Below, one piece after another: positions 27,830-36,716 of a stretch of 64,000 nucleotides of DNA; the first letter of the stretch is position 1, and each line of letters opens with the position of its first letter. The position numbers were made by a program, and so were the translations under genes. Location: NCBI RefSeq assembly GCF_011752045.1, contig NZ_JAAKXW010000002.1, forward strand, positions 542,030 to 606,029. Direction: 5' to 3'. The notes under the pieces are model-generated. The model was not told where the DNA came from, did no database searches, and worked only from the letters and a program-made list of their open reading frames with translations. The DNA is from Microbacterium hydrocarbonoxydans. GTDB taxonomy: Bacteria; Actinomycetota; Actinomycetes; Actinomycetales; Microbacteriaceae.

Positions 27830-29449
27830 ATGAGCGACCTCTACCTGAACGGACGATTCTTCGTCGACGCCACGCGCCGCGCGGAGGCGCTCGTCGTCAC
27901 CGACGGCCGCATCGCCTACGTCGGCGAGGAGCCCACCGCCCGCCGGATCGCCGGCGACGCGGCGACGATCACCGACCTCGAGGGCGCGACCGTGCTCCCC
28001 GGGTTCACCGACGGCCACGCGCACATCGTCGGCACCGGCGAAGCCGCGTCGCAGGTCGATCTCTGGGGTGCGGCGGATCTCGCCGAGATCCAGGGCCGCA
28101 TCGCCGAGTGGGTGGCGGCCAACCCCGGCGCCCCGCGAGTGCGGGTGCAGGGCTGGAACCACGGGATGCTCCCCGGCGGCGCGCCCGACCGCGGAATGCT
28201 CGACGCCGTCGTCGCCGACCGCCCCGTCTACGCGCAGTGCTACGACTTCCACTCGATCTGGCTGAACACCGCGGCGCTCGAGGAGGTCGGCATCGACGAC
28301 GACACCGTCTCCCCTCCCGGCGGCACCGTGCACCGCGATGCGGAGGGCCACGCCACCGGGTACGTCGACGAGACCGCGATGCACCGCCTGGTCTGGCCGG
28401 TCATCGACGCCATGGAGACCGACGAGGACCGCGACCGGCACCTCGCCGCCGCCCTGCGCAGCTACCGCGAGGCCGGCATCACCGCCGCCACCGAGATGGC
28501 CCTCGGCGAAGACGACCTCGCCGCGATGGTCAGGGCGGAGCGGGCCGGCGACCTCACCGCGCACATCGCCGCGCACTGGCGCGTGCAGCCGACCGGCGAC
28601 GAGGAGCAGAACCTCGCCCAGGTCGCCAGGGCCGCGGAGCTCGCCACGCAGCATCGCTCGGAGTGGCTGCGCATCGCCGGGATCAAGGTGATGATCGACG
28701 GCACCGTCGACGGCTGCACGGCCGCCCTCGGCCTGCCCTACGCCGACGGCAGCTCGGCCGAGCCGATCTGGAGCCTCGACGAGCTCGCCCCCGTCGTCAT
28801 CGCCGCAGACGCCGCCGGCCTCCAGGTCGCCATGCACGCGATCGGCGACGAGGCCATCCGCATCGCGATCTCCGCCGTCGAGCGGGCGATCGCCGCGAAC
28901 GGGCCCCGCGAGCGCCGCCACCGGATCGAGCACCTCGAGGTGGTCGGCCCCGACGAGATCGCCCGCCTCGCCGCCATCGGCATCACCGCGAGCATGCAGC
29001 CCGTGCACGCCGACCCGTCGATCCAGGACAACTGGCGGGCGATGCTCGGTCACGACGACCGCGTGGAACGCGGGTTCCCCTGGCCCGAGATGACGGATGC
29101 CGGCGCCCCGCTCGTGTTCGGCACCGACTCGCCCACCGCGCCGTACGCGCCGCTGCCGAACATGTTCATCGCGGCCACCCGCCGCTCCGCGCTGCAGCCC
29201 GGCCTGCCCGCGAACATCCCGGCCTACGCCGTCCCGCTGGCGACGGCGATCACGCACGCAACCCGCGACGCCGCCTGGGCGTGCCGCGCCGAGCACGAGT
29301 ACGGCCGCCTCGCCGCCGGACTCTCCGCCGACTTCATCGTGCTCGACCGCGACATCTTCGCGGTGGAGGCCGATGAGCTGCTGAACACCCGCATCAACCG
29401 CACGGTCGCCGGGGGGAAGACCGTGTTCCCGACCTCGAAGGAGAGGTGA
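27830..29449 (+). CDS. YtcJ-type metal-dependent amidohydrolase
   Basis: A 539-residue amidohydrolase of the amidohydrolase_3/YtcJ group. The first metal motif is DGHAHIVG, later metal or catalytic positions lie in MHAIGDEAIR, HRIEHLEVV and FGTDSPTAPYAPL, and the C-terminal composite beta domain ends in LSADFIVLDRDIF. Such enzymes hydrolyse exocyclic amides or similar bonds. The start at 27830 comes 29 bp after the C45 gene. It overlaps the permease gene by 4 bases (GTGA). Together with the C45 protein it forms a two-enzyme amide-cleaving unit; the substrate is unknown. Confidence 0.85.
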   Translation: MSDLYLNGRFFVDATRRAEALVVTDGRIAYVGEEPTARRIAGDAATITDLEGATVLPGFTDGHAHIVGTGEAASQVDLWGAADLAEIQGRIAEWVAANPGAPRVRVQGWNHGMLPGGAPDRGMLDAVVADRPVYAQCYDFHSIWLNTAALEEVGIDDDTVSPPGGTVHRDAEGHATGYVDETAMHRLVWPVIDAMETDEDRDRHLAAALRSYREAGITAATEMALGEDDLAAMVRAERAGDLTAHIAAHWRVQPTGDEEQNLAQVARAAELATQHRSEWLRIAGIKVMIDGTVDGCTAALGLPYADGSSAEPIWSLDELAPVVIAADAAGLQVAMHAIGDEAIRIAISAVERAIAANGPRERRHRIEHLEVVGPDEIARLAAIGITASMQPVHADPSIQDNWRAMLGHDDRVERGFPWPEMTDAGAPLVFGTDSPTAPYAPLPNMFIAATRRSALQPGLPANIPAYAVPLATAITHATRDAAWACRAEHEYGRLAAGLSADFIVLDRDIFAVEADELLNTRINRTVAGGKTVFPTSKER

Positions 29450-30468
29450 ATGACATGACCGACACCACCACCACGATCGCCGCGCAGGCCGTCGCCCGCA
29501 AGCGCGGCACCGGGTGGAGCACACTCCGGTTCGTCCTCGGACGGATCGGCGGCCTCGCCGCCACCCTGTTCGTCGCGAGCATCGTCGTGTTCGGCGCGCT
29601 GTACCTCGCGCCGGGCAATCCGCTGAGCTTCCTCACACAGGGACGCTCGATGTCCCCGGAGGCGATCGCGACGCTCGAGGCGCAGTACCACCTCGACGAC
29701 CCGCTGTGGCTGCAGTACCTGCGCTGGCTGGGCGGGGCGCTGACCGGCGACTTCGGCACCTCCATCATCTACAACCAGCCGGTCGCCCAGGTGCTCGCGG
29801 CGCGCGCCCCGGCATCCGTCCTGCTCGTGCTGATGGCGGCGGTCATCGTGCTCGCGATCGGGCTCGCCGTCGGCGGCTTCGCGGGGCTCAAGCCCGGGCT
29901 CCTCTCCCGCTCGGTGATGGCCGGCGCCACCGCGATCATGGCGGTGCCGACCTTCGTCGCCGCGGTCGTGCTCATCCTCGTCTTCGGGGTGCAGCTGAAG
30001 TGGTTCCCCGTGTTCGGCGCCGGGATGCCGGGGCTCGACGCGGTGTACCACACGGTGCTCCCGGCGGTCGCGCTGGCCCTCGCCTCCGTCGCGTTCGTGG
30101 CCCGGCTCACCCAGGCGGCGATCCGCCAGGAGCTGTCCGCCGACCACGTGCAGACGGCGATCAGCCGGGGCCTCCCCCGCCGCTTCATCGTGCAGCGCCA
30201 CGTGGTCCGCAACGCGGCGATGCCGGTGCTCACGGTCGCCGGCCTCACCATCGCCGGACTCATCGCCGGCTCGGTCGTCATCGAGCAGGTGTTCCAGCTC
30301 GGAGGCATGGGCCAGTTCCTCGTCTCCAGCGTCCAGCAGAAGGACTTCCCCGTCGTGCAGGCGATCTGCCTGGTCTACGTCGCCGCGTTCATCGTGCTGA
30401 ACACCGTCATCGACCTCGCCTACGCGCTGCTCGACCCGCGCGTCAGCCTCGGAAGGAAGACCTCATGA
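29446..30468 (+). CDS. Peptide/nickel-type ABC permease (DppB-like)
   Basis: A 340-residue permease with six membrane segments. The first segment is followed by PGNPLSFL and the domain DPLWLQYLRWLGGALTGDFGTS, diagnostic for DppB/OppB. The ATPase-docking loop lies around ISRGLPRRFIVQRHVVRNAAMPV. A GTG at 29446 overlaps the amidohydrolase stop; an ATG at 29455 with a GAGAGG sequence eight bases upstream is equally possible. It pairs with the DppC-like protein. Confidence 0.9.
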   Translation: MNDMTDTTTTIAAQAVARKRGTGWSTLRFVLGRIGGLAATLFVASIVVFGALYLAPGNPLSFLTQGRSMSPEAIATLEAQYHLDDPLWLQYLRWLGGALTGDFGTSIIYNQPVAQVLAARAPASVLLVLMAAVIVLAIGLAVGGFAGLKPGLLSRSVMAGATAIMAVPTFVAAVVLILVFGVQLKWFPVFGAGMPGLDAVYHTVLPAVALALASVAFVARLTQAAIRQELSADHVQTAISRGLPRRFIVQRHVVRNAAMPVLTVAGLTIAGLIAGSVVIEQVFQLGGMGQFLVSSVQQKDFPVVQAICLVYVAAFIVLNTVIDLAYALLDPRVSLGRKTS

Positions 30469-31334
30469 CCGCCGTCACCGCCGACGCGCGTCTGCTCGCT
30501 CCGGCCGCCAGGCGCCGCCGCCGCGCCGGCTTCCTCGGCGCCTCCGGCTGGGCCGCCGTCGGCGCCCTCGCCGCGATCGTGCTGATCGCCCTCGCCGGAC
30601 CGCTGCTCGTCACCACCGACCCGAACGGCGTGAGCCTGTCGGAGGCGCTCCAGGGCCCCGGCGCCCTGCATCCGCTCGGCACCGACGCCAGCGGCCGGGA
30701 CCTGCTCGCCCGCCTCATCGTCGGCTCGCGCACCGCCCTCATCGGGCCGTTCCTCGTCGTGCTCTTCTCGACGATCATCGGCACGATCCTCGCCCTCGCC
30801 GCCGTCTGGTTCGGCGGCTGGTTCGACCAGGCCGTCGTGCGGGTCATCGACGCGATCTTCGCGTTCCCCGGCCTGCTGCTCGCCATCCTCGCGACCGCGC
30901 TGTTCGGCTCCGGCCTGAACGCGGCCGTCGCGGCGCTGTCGATCGCCTACACCCCGTACATCGCCCGCATCGTGCGCAGCGCGGCGCTCCGTGAGCGCAA
31001 CCTGCCGTACGTCGCCGCCCTCCGCGTGCAGGGCGTCCGCGGCTTCTGGATCTCGGTGCGGCACATCCTGCCGAACATCGCCGGGCTCATCGTCGCGAAC
31101 GCGACGCTCGCCTTCGGCTTCGCCCTCATGGATCTCGCCGGACTCTCCTTCATCGGCCTCGGCGTGCAGCCGCCGACCGCCGACTGGGGCGCCATGGTCG
31201 GCACCGGCATGGGCGGCATCCTGCAGGGCCACCCCGAGGAGGCGCTGTTCGCCAGCGCGCTCATCGTCATCACCGTCGCCGCCGTGAACGTGCTCGGCGA
31301 CCGCCTCAACGAGCGATCGGAGGCCCGCGCATGA
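30465..31334 (+). CDS. Peptide/nickel-type ABC permease (DppC-like)
   Basis: A 289-residue permease. HPLGTDASGRDLLARLIVGSRTALI is the classic DppC/OppC N-terminal motif, and AALRVQGVRGFWISVRHILPNIAG is the ATPase-docking loop. GGAAGGAAG precedes an ATG that overlaps the previous stop by 4 bases. It forms the heterodimeric channel with the DppB-like protein. Confidence 0.92.
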   Translation: MTAVTADARLLAPAARRRRRAGFLGASGWAAVGALAAIVLIALAGPLLVTTDPNGVSLSEALQGPGALHPLGTDASGRDLLARLIVGSRTALIGPFLVVLFSTIIGTILALAAVWFGGWFDQAVVRVIDAIFAFPGLLLAILATALFGSGLNAAVAALSIAYTPYIARIVRSAALRERNLPYVAALRVQGVRGFWISVRHILPNIAGLIVANATLAFGFALMDLAGLSFIGLGVQPPTADWGAMVGTGMGGILQGHPEEALFASALIVITVAAVNVLGDRLNERSEARA

Positions 31335-32407
31335 TCCCCACGCCTACTCCACACGGCGCTGGCGCGCCGTCCGGAGCCTCTCGGCGCGGGGCCCCGCTTC
31401 TCGAGGTCGACGGCCTGACCGTCGCGCTCCCCGTCCAGGGCGAGATGCGCACCGTGCTGCGCGACGTCTCGTTCGAGCTCGAAGAGGGGAAGACCCTCGG
31501 CCTGGTCGGCGAGTCCGGCTCGGGCAAGTCGATGACCGTCCGCACCATCGCCCGGCTGCTGCCGAGCGGCGCCGACGTCACGGGCCACGTCCGCTTCGAC
31601 GGCACCGACGTCTTCGACCTCCGCGGCGAGGCGCTCCGGCGCTACCGCGCCGGCGACGTGTCGATGGTGTTCCAGGACGCCAGGGCGCACACCAACCCGG
31701 TGCGCCGGATCGGCGACTTCCTCACCGAGGCGATGCGCACGAACGACCGGATGCCGCGGCGCGCCGCCGAGCAGAAGGCCGTGCAGCTGCTCGCCGACGT
31801 CGGCATCCACGACCCGGAGCGCCGGCTGCGCCAGTACCCGCACGAGCTCTCCGGCGGTCTGCTGCAGCGCGTGATGATCGCGGCATCCGTCGCCGTGCGC
31901 CCGCGGCTCATCCTCGCCGACGAGCCGACGACCGCGCTCGACGTGACCACGCAGGCAGAGGTGATGGCGATCCTCGCCCGCATGCAGCGGGAGTACGGCA
32001 TGGCCATGCTCTTCATCACGCACGACCTCGAGCTCGCCGGCGCCGTCTGCGACGACACCCTCGTGCTGTACGCGGGGCAGGTCGTCGAGCGGCAGAGCTC
32101 GAAGCTGCTGCACCACGACCCGCTGCACCCGTACACCGCCGCCCTCGTCGGCGCGCGGCCCGAGATCGGCCACCGGGCGCACCGGCTCCCGGCGATCCCC
32201 GGTCACCCCACCACCGCGTACGAGGCGCCGGACGGCTGCGCGTTCGCGCCCCGCTGCCGCTTCGCGCAGGAGGCGTGCCGGGCCTCCCGCCCGCCGCTGC
32301 TGCAGATCGGCACGCAGGGCGACAGCCGCTGCATCCGGATGCCGGAGCTGCACGGCCGTCTGCTGGCACCCGTCCCGACCGTTTCCGAGGAGGAGGCGAC
32401 GTCATGA
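31331..32407 (+). CDS. Peptide ABC transporter ATPase (DppD-like)
   Basis: A 358-residue ATPase with Walker A GESGSGKSM, signature LSGGLLQRVMIA (with Leu-Leu where Gln is common), Walker B LILADEPTTALDV and switch HDLELAG. The C-terminal oligopeptide-type extension carries the Cys cluster CAFAPRCRFAQEAC, which binds an Fe-S cluster in some relatives. An extra N-terminal 20 residues are Pro/Gly/Ala-rich. Overlap with the neighbour on both sides is 4 bases. Confidence 0.92.
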   Translation: MIPTPTPHGAGAPSGASRRGAPLLEVDGLTVALPVQGEMRTVLRDVSFELEEGKTLGLVGESGSGKSMTVRTIARLLPSGADVTGHVRFDGTDVFDLRGEALRRYRAGDVSMVFQDARAHTNPVRRIGDFLTEAMRTNDRMPRRAAEQKAVQLLADVGIHDPERRLRQYPHELSGGLLQRVMIAASVAVRPRLILADEPTTALDVTTQAEVMAILARMQREYGMAMLFITHDLELAGAVCDDTLVLYAGQVVERQSSKLLHHDPLHPYTAALVGARPEIGHRAHRLPAIPGHPTTAYEAPDGCAFAPRCRFAQEACRASRPPLLQIGTQGDSRCIRMPELHGRLLAPVPTVSEEEATS

Positions 32408-33210
32408 GCACCGCACCGCTGCTCGCCGTCGAGAACCTGACCAAGCGGTTCGGCTCCGGCCGCACCGAGACCACCGCCGTCGCCGACGTGAGCTTCGAGC
32501 TCGCGGCCGGCGGATCCCTCGGCATCGTCGGGGAGTCCGGATCGGGCAAGACCACCACGGCCCGGATGATCATCGGCCTGGAGACGCCCTCCGGCGGACG
32601 CATCCTGTTCCGCGGCGAGGACCGCACCCGCCCCGCGCGCACCGTCCGAGCGCTGCGCGAGCGCGGCCGGAACATCCAGATCGTCTTCCAGGACCCGTAC
32701 ACCTCGCTCGACCGCCGTCAGCGCATCGGCGACTGCCTCGCCGAGGTGCTCGGCGTGCACTTCCGGCTCGACCGCGAGGAGACCAAGCGCCGCGTGCGCG
32801 AGCTCGGCGACCTCGTCGGGCTCGACGAGCGGCAGCTGAACGCACTGCCGAAGGCCCTCTCCGGCGGGCAGCGGCAGCGCGTCGCGATCGCCAGGGCGCT
32901 GGCCGCCGAACCGGAGATCCTCATCCTCGACGAGGCCGTGTCCGCGCTGGACGTCTCGATCCAGGCGCAGATCCTCAACCTCCTCTCCGACATCCGCGAG
33001 GAACGCGGCGTGAGCTACCTGTTCATCAGCCACGATCTCGCGGTGATCCGCCAGGTGTGCGACGACACGATCGTCATGCGCCACGGCGCCGTCGTGGAGC
33101 AGGGCGCCACCGCCGCCGTGCTCGACGACCCGCAGCACCCCTACACCCGCCTGCTGCGCGACAGCGTTCCGCGCGACGGCTGGGACCCCGCGTCCCTCGC
33201 ACGAATCTGA
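32404..33210 (+). CDS. Peptide ABC transporter ATPase (DppF-like)
   Basis: A 268-residue ATPase with Walker A GESGSGKTT, signature LSGGQRQRVAIARAL, Walker B ILILDEAVSALDV and switch SHDLAV. It lacks the Cys cluster of its partner, as usual for the F subunit, and ends shortly after HPYTRLLRDSVP. The ATG overlaps the previous stop. It forms the ATPase heterodimer driving the importer. Confidence 0.92.
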   Translation: MSTAPLLAVENLTKRFGSGRTETTAVADVSFELAAGGSLGIVGESGSGKTTTARMIIGLETPSGGRILFRGEDRTRPARTVRALRERGRNIQIVFQDPYTSLDRRQRIGDCLAEVLGVHFRLDREETKRRVRELGDLVGLDERQLNALPKALSGGQRQRVAIARALAAEPEILILDEAVSALDVSIQAQILNLLSDIREERGVSYLFISHDLAVIRQVCDDTIVMRHGAVVEQGATAAVLDDPQHPYTRLLRDSVPRDGWDPASLARI

Positions 33211-33255
33211 CCCGCACCACCCACCCGCACCACCCGAACCCGTATCGGAGCAACC

Positions 33256-34902
33256 ATGAACACCACCAGGCGCATCCGCGCAGCCGCCGCCGGCGTCGGC
33301 CTGCTCGCCGTCGTCGCCCTCACCGCCTGCAGCGGCGGCGGGGCGGCCCCCTCGCCGTCGCAGGGAGGCGGCGACGAGCTGACCACCTTCACCCCCGCCG
33401 CCACGGGCGAGGTCGACAAGATCACCTGGAACGTCTTCCAGGGCGAGCCGCAGACCATCGACCCGTACCGCTCGGCCGACTACACGCCGAACATGATCAA
33501 CTCGAACCTGTGCGAGAACCTGCTCGTGCAGACCCCCGAGTTCGAGATCGAGCCCAACCTGGCCTCGTCGTTCAGCAACCCCGACCCGCTCACCTGGGTG
33601 TACGAGCTGCGCGACGACGTCACCTTCTGGGACGGCACGCCGATGACCGCGGACGACGTCGTGTACAGCCTCACCCGCAACCTCACCGATCCGACCAGCT
33701 TCTACAACTACCTGTACTTCAACGTCGACTCGATCGAGAAGACCGGCGAGCACCAGGTCACGATCCGCCTCAAGGCCCCCGACTACCTGCTCAACGAGGA
33801 GCTCTCGAACTACGCCGGCGTCGTCGTGAAGAAGGACTTCGCCGAGGCCGCCGGAGAGGCCTTCGGCACTCCGGAGACCGGCGTGATGTGCACCGGTCCG
33901 TTCCAGTTCGAGAAGTGGACCCAGGGGCAGTCGATCACGGTCTCCCGCTACGACGGCTACTGGGACGCCGAGCGCACGGCGAAGGCGAAGGAGATCGAGT
34001 TCACCTTCCTCACCGACGACGCCGCGATCGTCTCGGGTCTGCAGTCCGGACAGATCGACGGCACGTTCGGCGTGCCCGTGTCGGGTGTCGCGCAGCTGAA
34101 GGCATCCGGCGTCGGCAGCTACCACCAGGGCCCGGCGCCGCTGGAGACGACGCTGGTCGTCGCGAACCCCGACGGCCCGCTGGCGAACGCCGACGTGCGC
34201 AAGGCGCTGCAGATGGCGATCGACTGGAAGGGCATCGGCACCCAGGTCTACGGCGGGCTCGGCACGCCGTCGGCGCTGCAGACGCCGCCGTCCGCCTACG
34301 GGTTCGCGGCCGAGGAGCTGGCCGAGTACGCCGACTCCGTCGCGACCGACGGCACCGCGCAGATCGAGGAGGCGAAGAAGATCGTCGACGGCCTGCCCGC
34401 CGACGTGAAGGCCGACTCGATCAGCCTCGTCGTCCCCCAGCAGAGCGAGACCCAGCAGTTCGGCATCGCCGTCAAGGACGCGGCCGACAAGATCGGCCTC
34501 ACGTTCGAGCTCGAGGTCGTGCCCGCCACCGGCTACTCCAACTACCTGTACGACCCGGAGACCCGCGGCGACACCGACCTGCTGTACACGCAGTTCTGGC
34601 CGGGCATCCCGAACCCGCTCGACTGGATCGCCGCGACCGCGGTGACCGCGGGCCTGTTCAACCAGTCCGGGTACAGCGGCGTCGACGACCTCTACTACGA
34701 GGCGGTCGGAACCGCCGACGAGAAGGAGCGCGCGGCGCTGGTCGTCGACATCGAGAAGAAGCTGTACGAGGAGATGGGCCCGATGTTCCCCGGCGTCGAG
34801 CTGCGCAACGACGTGTTCATGAACAAGCGCATCACGGGCGCTCCGGCCGCGTTCGCGTACACGTACTACCCGTGGGCGGCGCACCTGGGCGCCGCCGAGT
34901 AG
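33256..34902 (+). CDS. Peptide/amide-binding lipoprotein, solute-binding family 5
   Basis: A 548-residue receptor. The signal ends in the lipobox LTAC (Cys25), followed by a Gly/Ser/Pro linker. The mature part contains PQTIDPYRSADYTPNMINSNLCENLL, PLTWVYELRDDVTFWDGTPMTADDVVYSL and ending segments typical of DppA/OppA family proteins. The receptor is the last gene of its operon, the reverse of the usual order. It presumably binds the compound processed by the C45 and YtcJ-type enzymes. A terminator hairpin follows 19 bases after its stop. Confidence 0.92.
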   Translation: MNTTRRIRAAAAGVGLLAVVALTACSGGGAAPSPSQGGGDELTTFTPAATGEVDKITWNVFQGEPQTIDPYRSADYTPNMINSNLCENLLVQTPEFEIEPNLASSFSNPDPLTWVYELRDDVTFWDGTPMTADDVVYSLTRNLTDPTSFYNYLYFNVDSIEKTGEHQVTIRLKAPDYLLNEELSNYAGVVVKKDFAEAAGEAFGTPETGVMCTGPFQFEKWTQGQSITVSRYDGYWDAERTAKAKEIEFTFLTDDAAIVSGLQSGQIDGTFGVPVSGVAQLKASGVGSYHQGPAPLETTLVVANPDGPLANADVRKALQMAIDWKGIGTQVYGGLGTPSALQTPPSAYGFAAEELAEYADSVATDGTAQIEEAKKIVDGLPADVKADSISLVVPQQSETQQFGIAVKDAADKIGLTFELEVVPATGYSNYLYDPETRGDTDLLYTQFWPGIPNPLDWIAATAVTAGLFNQSGYSGVDDLYYEAVGTADEKERAALVVDIEKKLYEEMGPMFPGVELRNDVFMNKRITGAPAAFAYTYYPWAAHLGAAE

Positions 34903-34920
34903 CACCGCCGTCCGGCCCTG

Positions 34921-34955
34921 AGGGCGGCCGCTCCCCTCGCGGGGGCGGCCGCCCT
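34921..34955 (+). terminator. Terminator of the C45/amidohydrolase/Dpp operon
   Basis: Arms AGGGCGGCCGCTCCC (34921-34935) and GGGGGCGGCCGCCCT (34941-34955) pair with one G-U and a five-base loop, right after the receptor gene. Confidence 0.8.
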
Positions 34956-34970
34956 TCCGCATCCGCTCGG

Positions 34971-34976
34971 TATCGT
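34971..34976 (+). promoter_or_regulatory. TATCGT -10 box for IMPACT-family gene
   Basis: TATCGT ends six bases before the GTG at 34983, and the only purine run upstream (GGCGGG) abuts the start codon. Confidence 0.6.
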
Positions 34977-34982
34977 GGCGGG

Positions 34983-35630
34983 GTGACCCGCTCCTACCCC
35001 GCCACGATCGCCTCCGGCGTGGAGCATGAGCTCGTCATCAAGAAGTCGCGCTTCATCGCGCAGCTCGCGCCGGTCTCGTCGGTCGAGGAGGCGGATGCCG
35101 TCATCGCCGGCATCCGCAAGCGGTACTGGGATGCGCGGCACAACTGCAGCGCCATGGTCACGGGCCTGCTCGGCGACCAGGCGCGCTCCTCCGACGACGG
35201 GGAGCCCTCCGGCACCGCCGGCATCCCGATGCTCGAGGTGCTGCGCCGCCGGGAGCTCACCGACGTGGTCGCGGTGGTGACGCGGTACTTCGGCGGGGTG
35301 AAGCTGGGCGCCGGCGGACTCGTGCGGGCGTACTCGTCCGCGGTGTCGGAGGCGCTCGACCTGGCGACGCTGGTGCGACGTGAGGCGCTCACTCAGGTCA
35401 CGGTCGACGTGCCGCACGCGGATGCCGGCCGCTTCGACAACCTCCTCCGCGACTGGGCCGCGCAGCACGGAGCCACCCTCGGCGAGCCCCGCTACGGCGC
35501 GGTCGCGACGCTGGAGCTCTGGGTGCCCGCCGATTCGCTCATCGCGCTCGCTGACGACCTCGCCGCGGCATCCGCCGGTTCTGTCGTGCCGGCGCGCGGT
35601 GCCGAGCGCATCGTCGACGTGCCCGCGTGA
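34983..35630 (+). CDS. IMPACT/YigZ-family protein
   Basis: A 215-residue protein. The N-terminal IMPACT domain (about 10-120) contains KKSRFIAQLAPV, DDGEPSGTAGIPML and the family signature VVTRYFGGVKLGAGGLVRAY. A C-terminal ferredoxin-like domain follows. Family members bind nucleic acid or ribosomes; YigZ has been linked to translation-related functions, but the bacterial role is not settled. The start is a GTG with a leaderless-type promoter. It lies just downstream of the operon terminator and is transcribed independently. Confidence 0.9.
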   Translation: MTRSYPATIASGVEHELVIKKSRFIAQLAPVSSVEEADAVIAGIRKRYWDARHNCSAMVTGLLGDQARSSDDGEPSGTAGIPMLEVLRRRELTDVVAVVTRYFGGVKLGAGGLVRAYSSAVSEALDLATLVRREALTQVTVDVPHADAGRFDNLLRDWAAQHGATLGEPRYGAVATLELWVPADSLIALADDLAAASAGSVVPARGAERIVDVPA

Positions 35631-35771
35631 CCCTGCGCCGCTCGGGCTGATGCTGCCGTCGCGCAGATCGTCGCCTCGGGTGGGGGCGAAGCGACCGTTC
35701 GCGCGACGGGAGCGATGACGGGCGGGCGCCCGCCGACGGATACCCTGGATGCCGCGGTCGGAAGGAGCGCG

Positions 35772-36674
35772 ATGTTCGACAGTCCGCTTTCGGCCTCGGC
35801 ATACGAGGTGCTCGGCGTCACTCCGGAGACGGCCGAGGAGGAGCTGCGGCGCGCCTACCGGCTGCGGCTGCGGCAGACGCACCCCGACACCGGCGGCGAC
35901 GCCGCGGTGTTCATCCGCGTGCAGCGCGCCTGGGAGCTCGTCGGCACCGCCGAGGGGCGCGCGGCGTACGACCGCAGTCACGGCATCGGCACGGAGACGG
36001 AGTGGGGCGGATGGCGCGCACCGGCGGCGCCGACCGACACCCGCCCGCGCCCGAAGACCTACGGCGTGCCGGGCGCCTGGCGCCGCGCCCGCTACGTCGA
36101 GCTGCTGACCGAGTGGGCGGGTGAAGCAGTCGAGGACCCGTATGCCCCCTCGCTCGTTCGGTCGGCTCCGCGGGAGCTGAAGCGCCTGCTCGCCGACGCT
36201 CTCGCCGAGGAGGGCACCGCGCACGCGGTGTCGGGCCTCGGCATGGGATTCACCCTCTGGCACGGCATCGACGTCGGCGCCGACGTGCACCTCGACCACA
36301 TCGTCCTCGGCCCGTCGGGTCTGTACGGCGTCACCTCGGCCGACTTCGGCGGGGTCGTGGGATTCCGCGGCGGCGAGATCACCGGGCCCAGCCTCGGGCA
36401 TCGAGCGCCCGTGACGACGCTGCTCGGCCAGATCCGGCACGTCGCTCGCACGGCCAAGGTGCGCTTCACCGGCGCGATCGTGGTGCTGCCCGACGACGAC
36501 CTCGCCATGGCGATCACGCCGCTCGGCCGCATCCGCGACCTCCCCGTCGTCGTGGTGCGCCGCAGCGCGCTCCCCGGCCTGCTGCGCAAGGGCGTGCCCG
36601 GTGCGCGGGTGATCGGCGGCAACGAGCTGTTCGACATCCGCACGCGCCTGCGCGCCGGCATCCGCTTCGCCTGA
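35772..36674 (+). CDS. J-domain protein with NERD-like C-terminal domain
   Basis: A 300-residue protein. Residues 8-67 form a J domain: YEVLGVTPETAEEELRRAYRLRLRQTHPD carries the HPD triad (37-39) needed to stimulate DnaK. After a Pro-rich linker, residues about 125-290 contain HIVLGPSGLYGV and VVVLPDDDL, resembling the NERD nuclease-related fold, although the usual acidic and Lys catalytic residues are not clear. GGAAGGAG lies six bases before the ATG at 35772, which I prefer to an upstream ATG at 35715; a TACCCT box at 35741-35746 fits a short leader. A chaperone-linked role on DNA or RNA is an inference. Confidence 0.72.
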   Translation: MFDSPLSASAYEVLGVTPETAEEELRRAYRLRLRQTHPDTGGDAAVFIRVQRAWELVGTAEGRAAYDRSHGIGTETEWGGWRAPAAPTDTRPRPKTYGVPGAWRRARYVELLTEWAGEAVEDPYAPSLVRSAPRELKRLLADALAEEGTAHAVSGLGMGFTLWHGIDVGADVHLDHIVLGPSGLYGVTSADFGGVVGFRGGEITGPSLGHRAPVTTLLGQIRHVARTAKVRFTGAIVVLPDDDLAMAITPLGRIRDLPVVVVRRSALPGLLRKGVPGARVIGGNELFDIRTRLRAGIRFA

Positions 36675-36703
36675 TCCGCCTTCCGCGCGTCGCCGGGGCA
36701 GGA

Positions 36704-36709
36704 TAGCGT
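36704..36709 (+). promoter_or_regulatory. TAGCGT -10 box for squalene-cyclase-like gene
   Basis: TAGCGT ends seven bases before the ATG at 36717. An in-frame GTG at 36708 overlaps the box and so is unlikely. Confidence 0.5.
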
Positions 36710-36716
36710 GCCGGGC

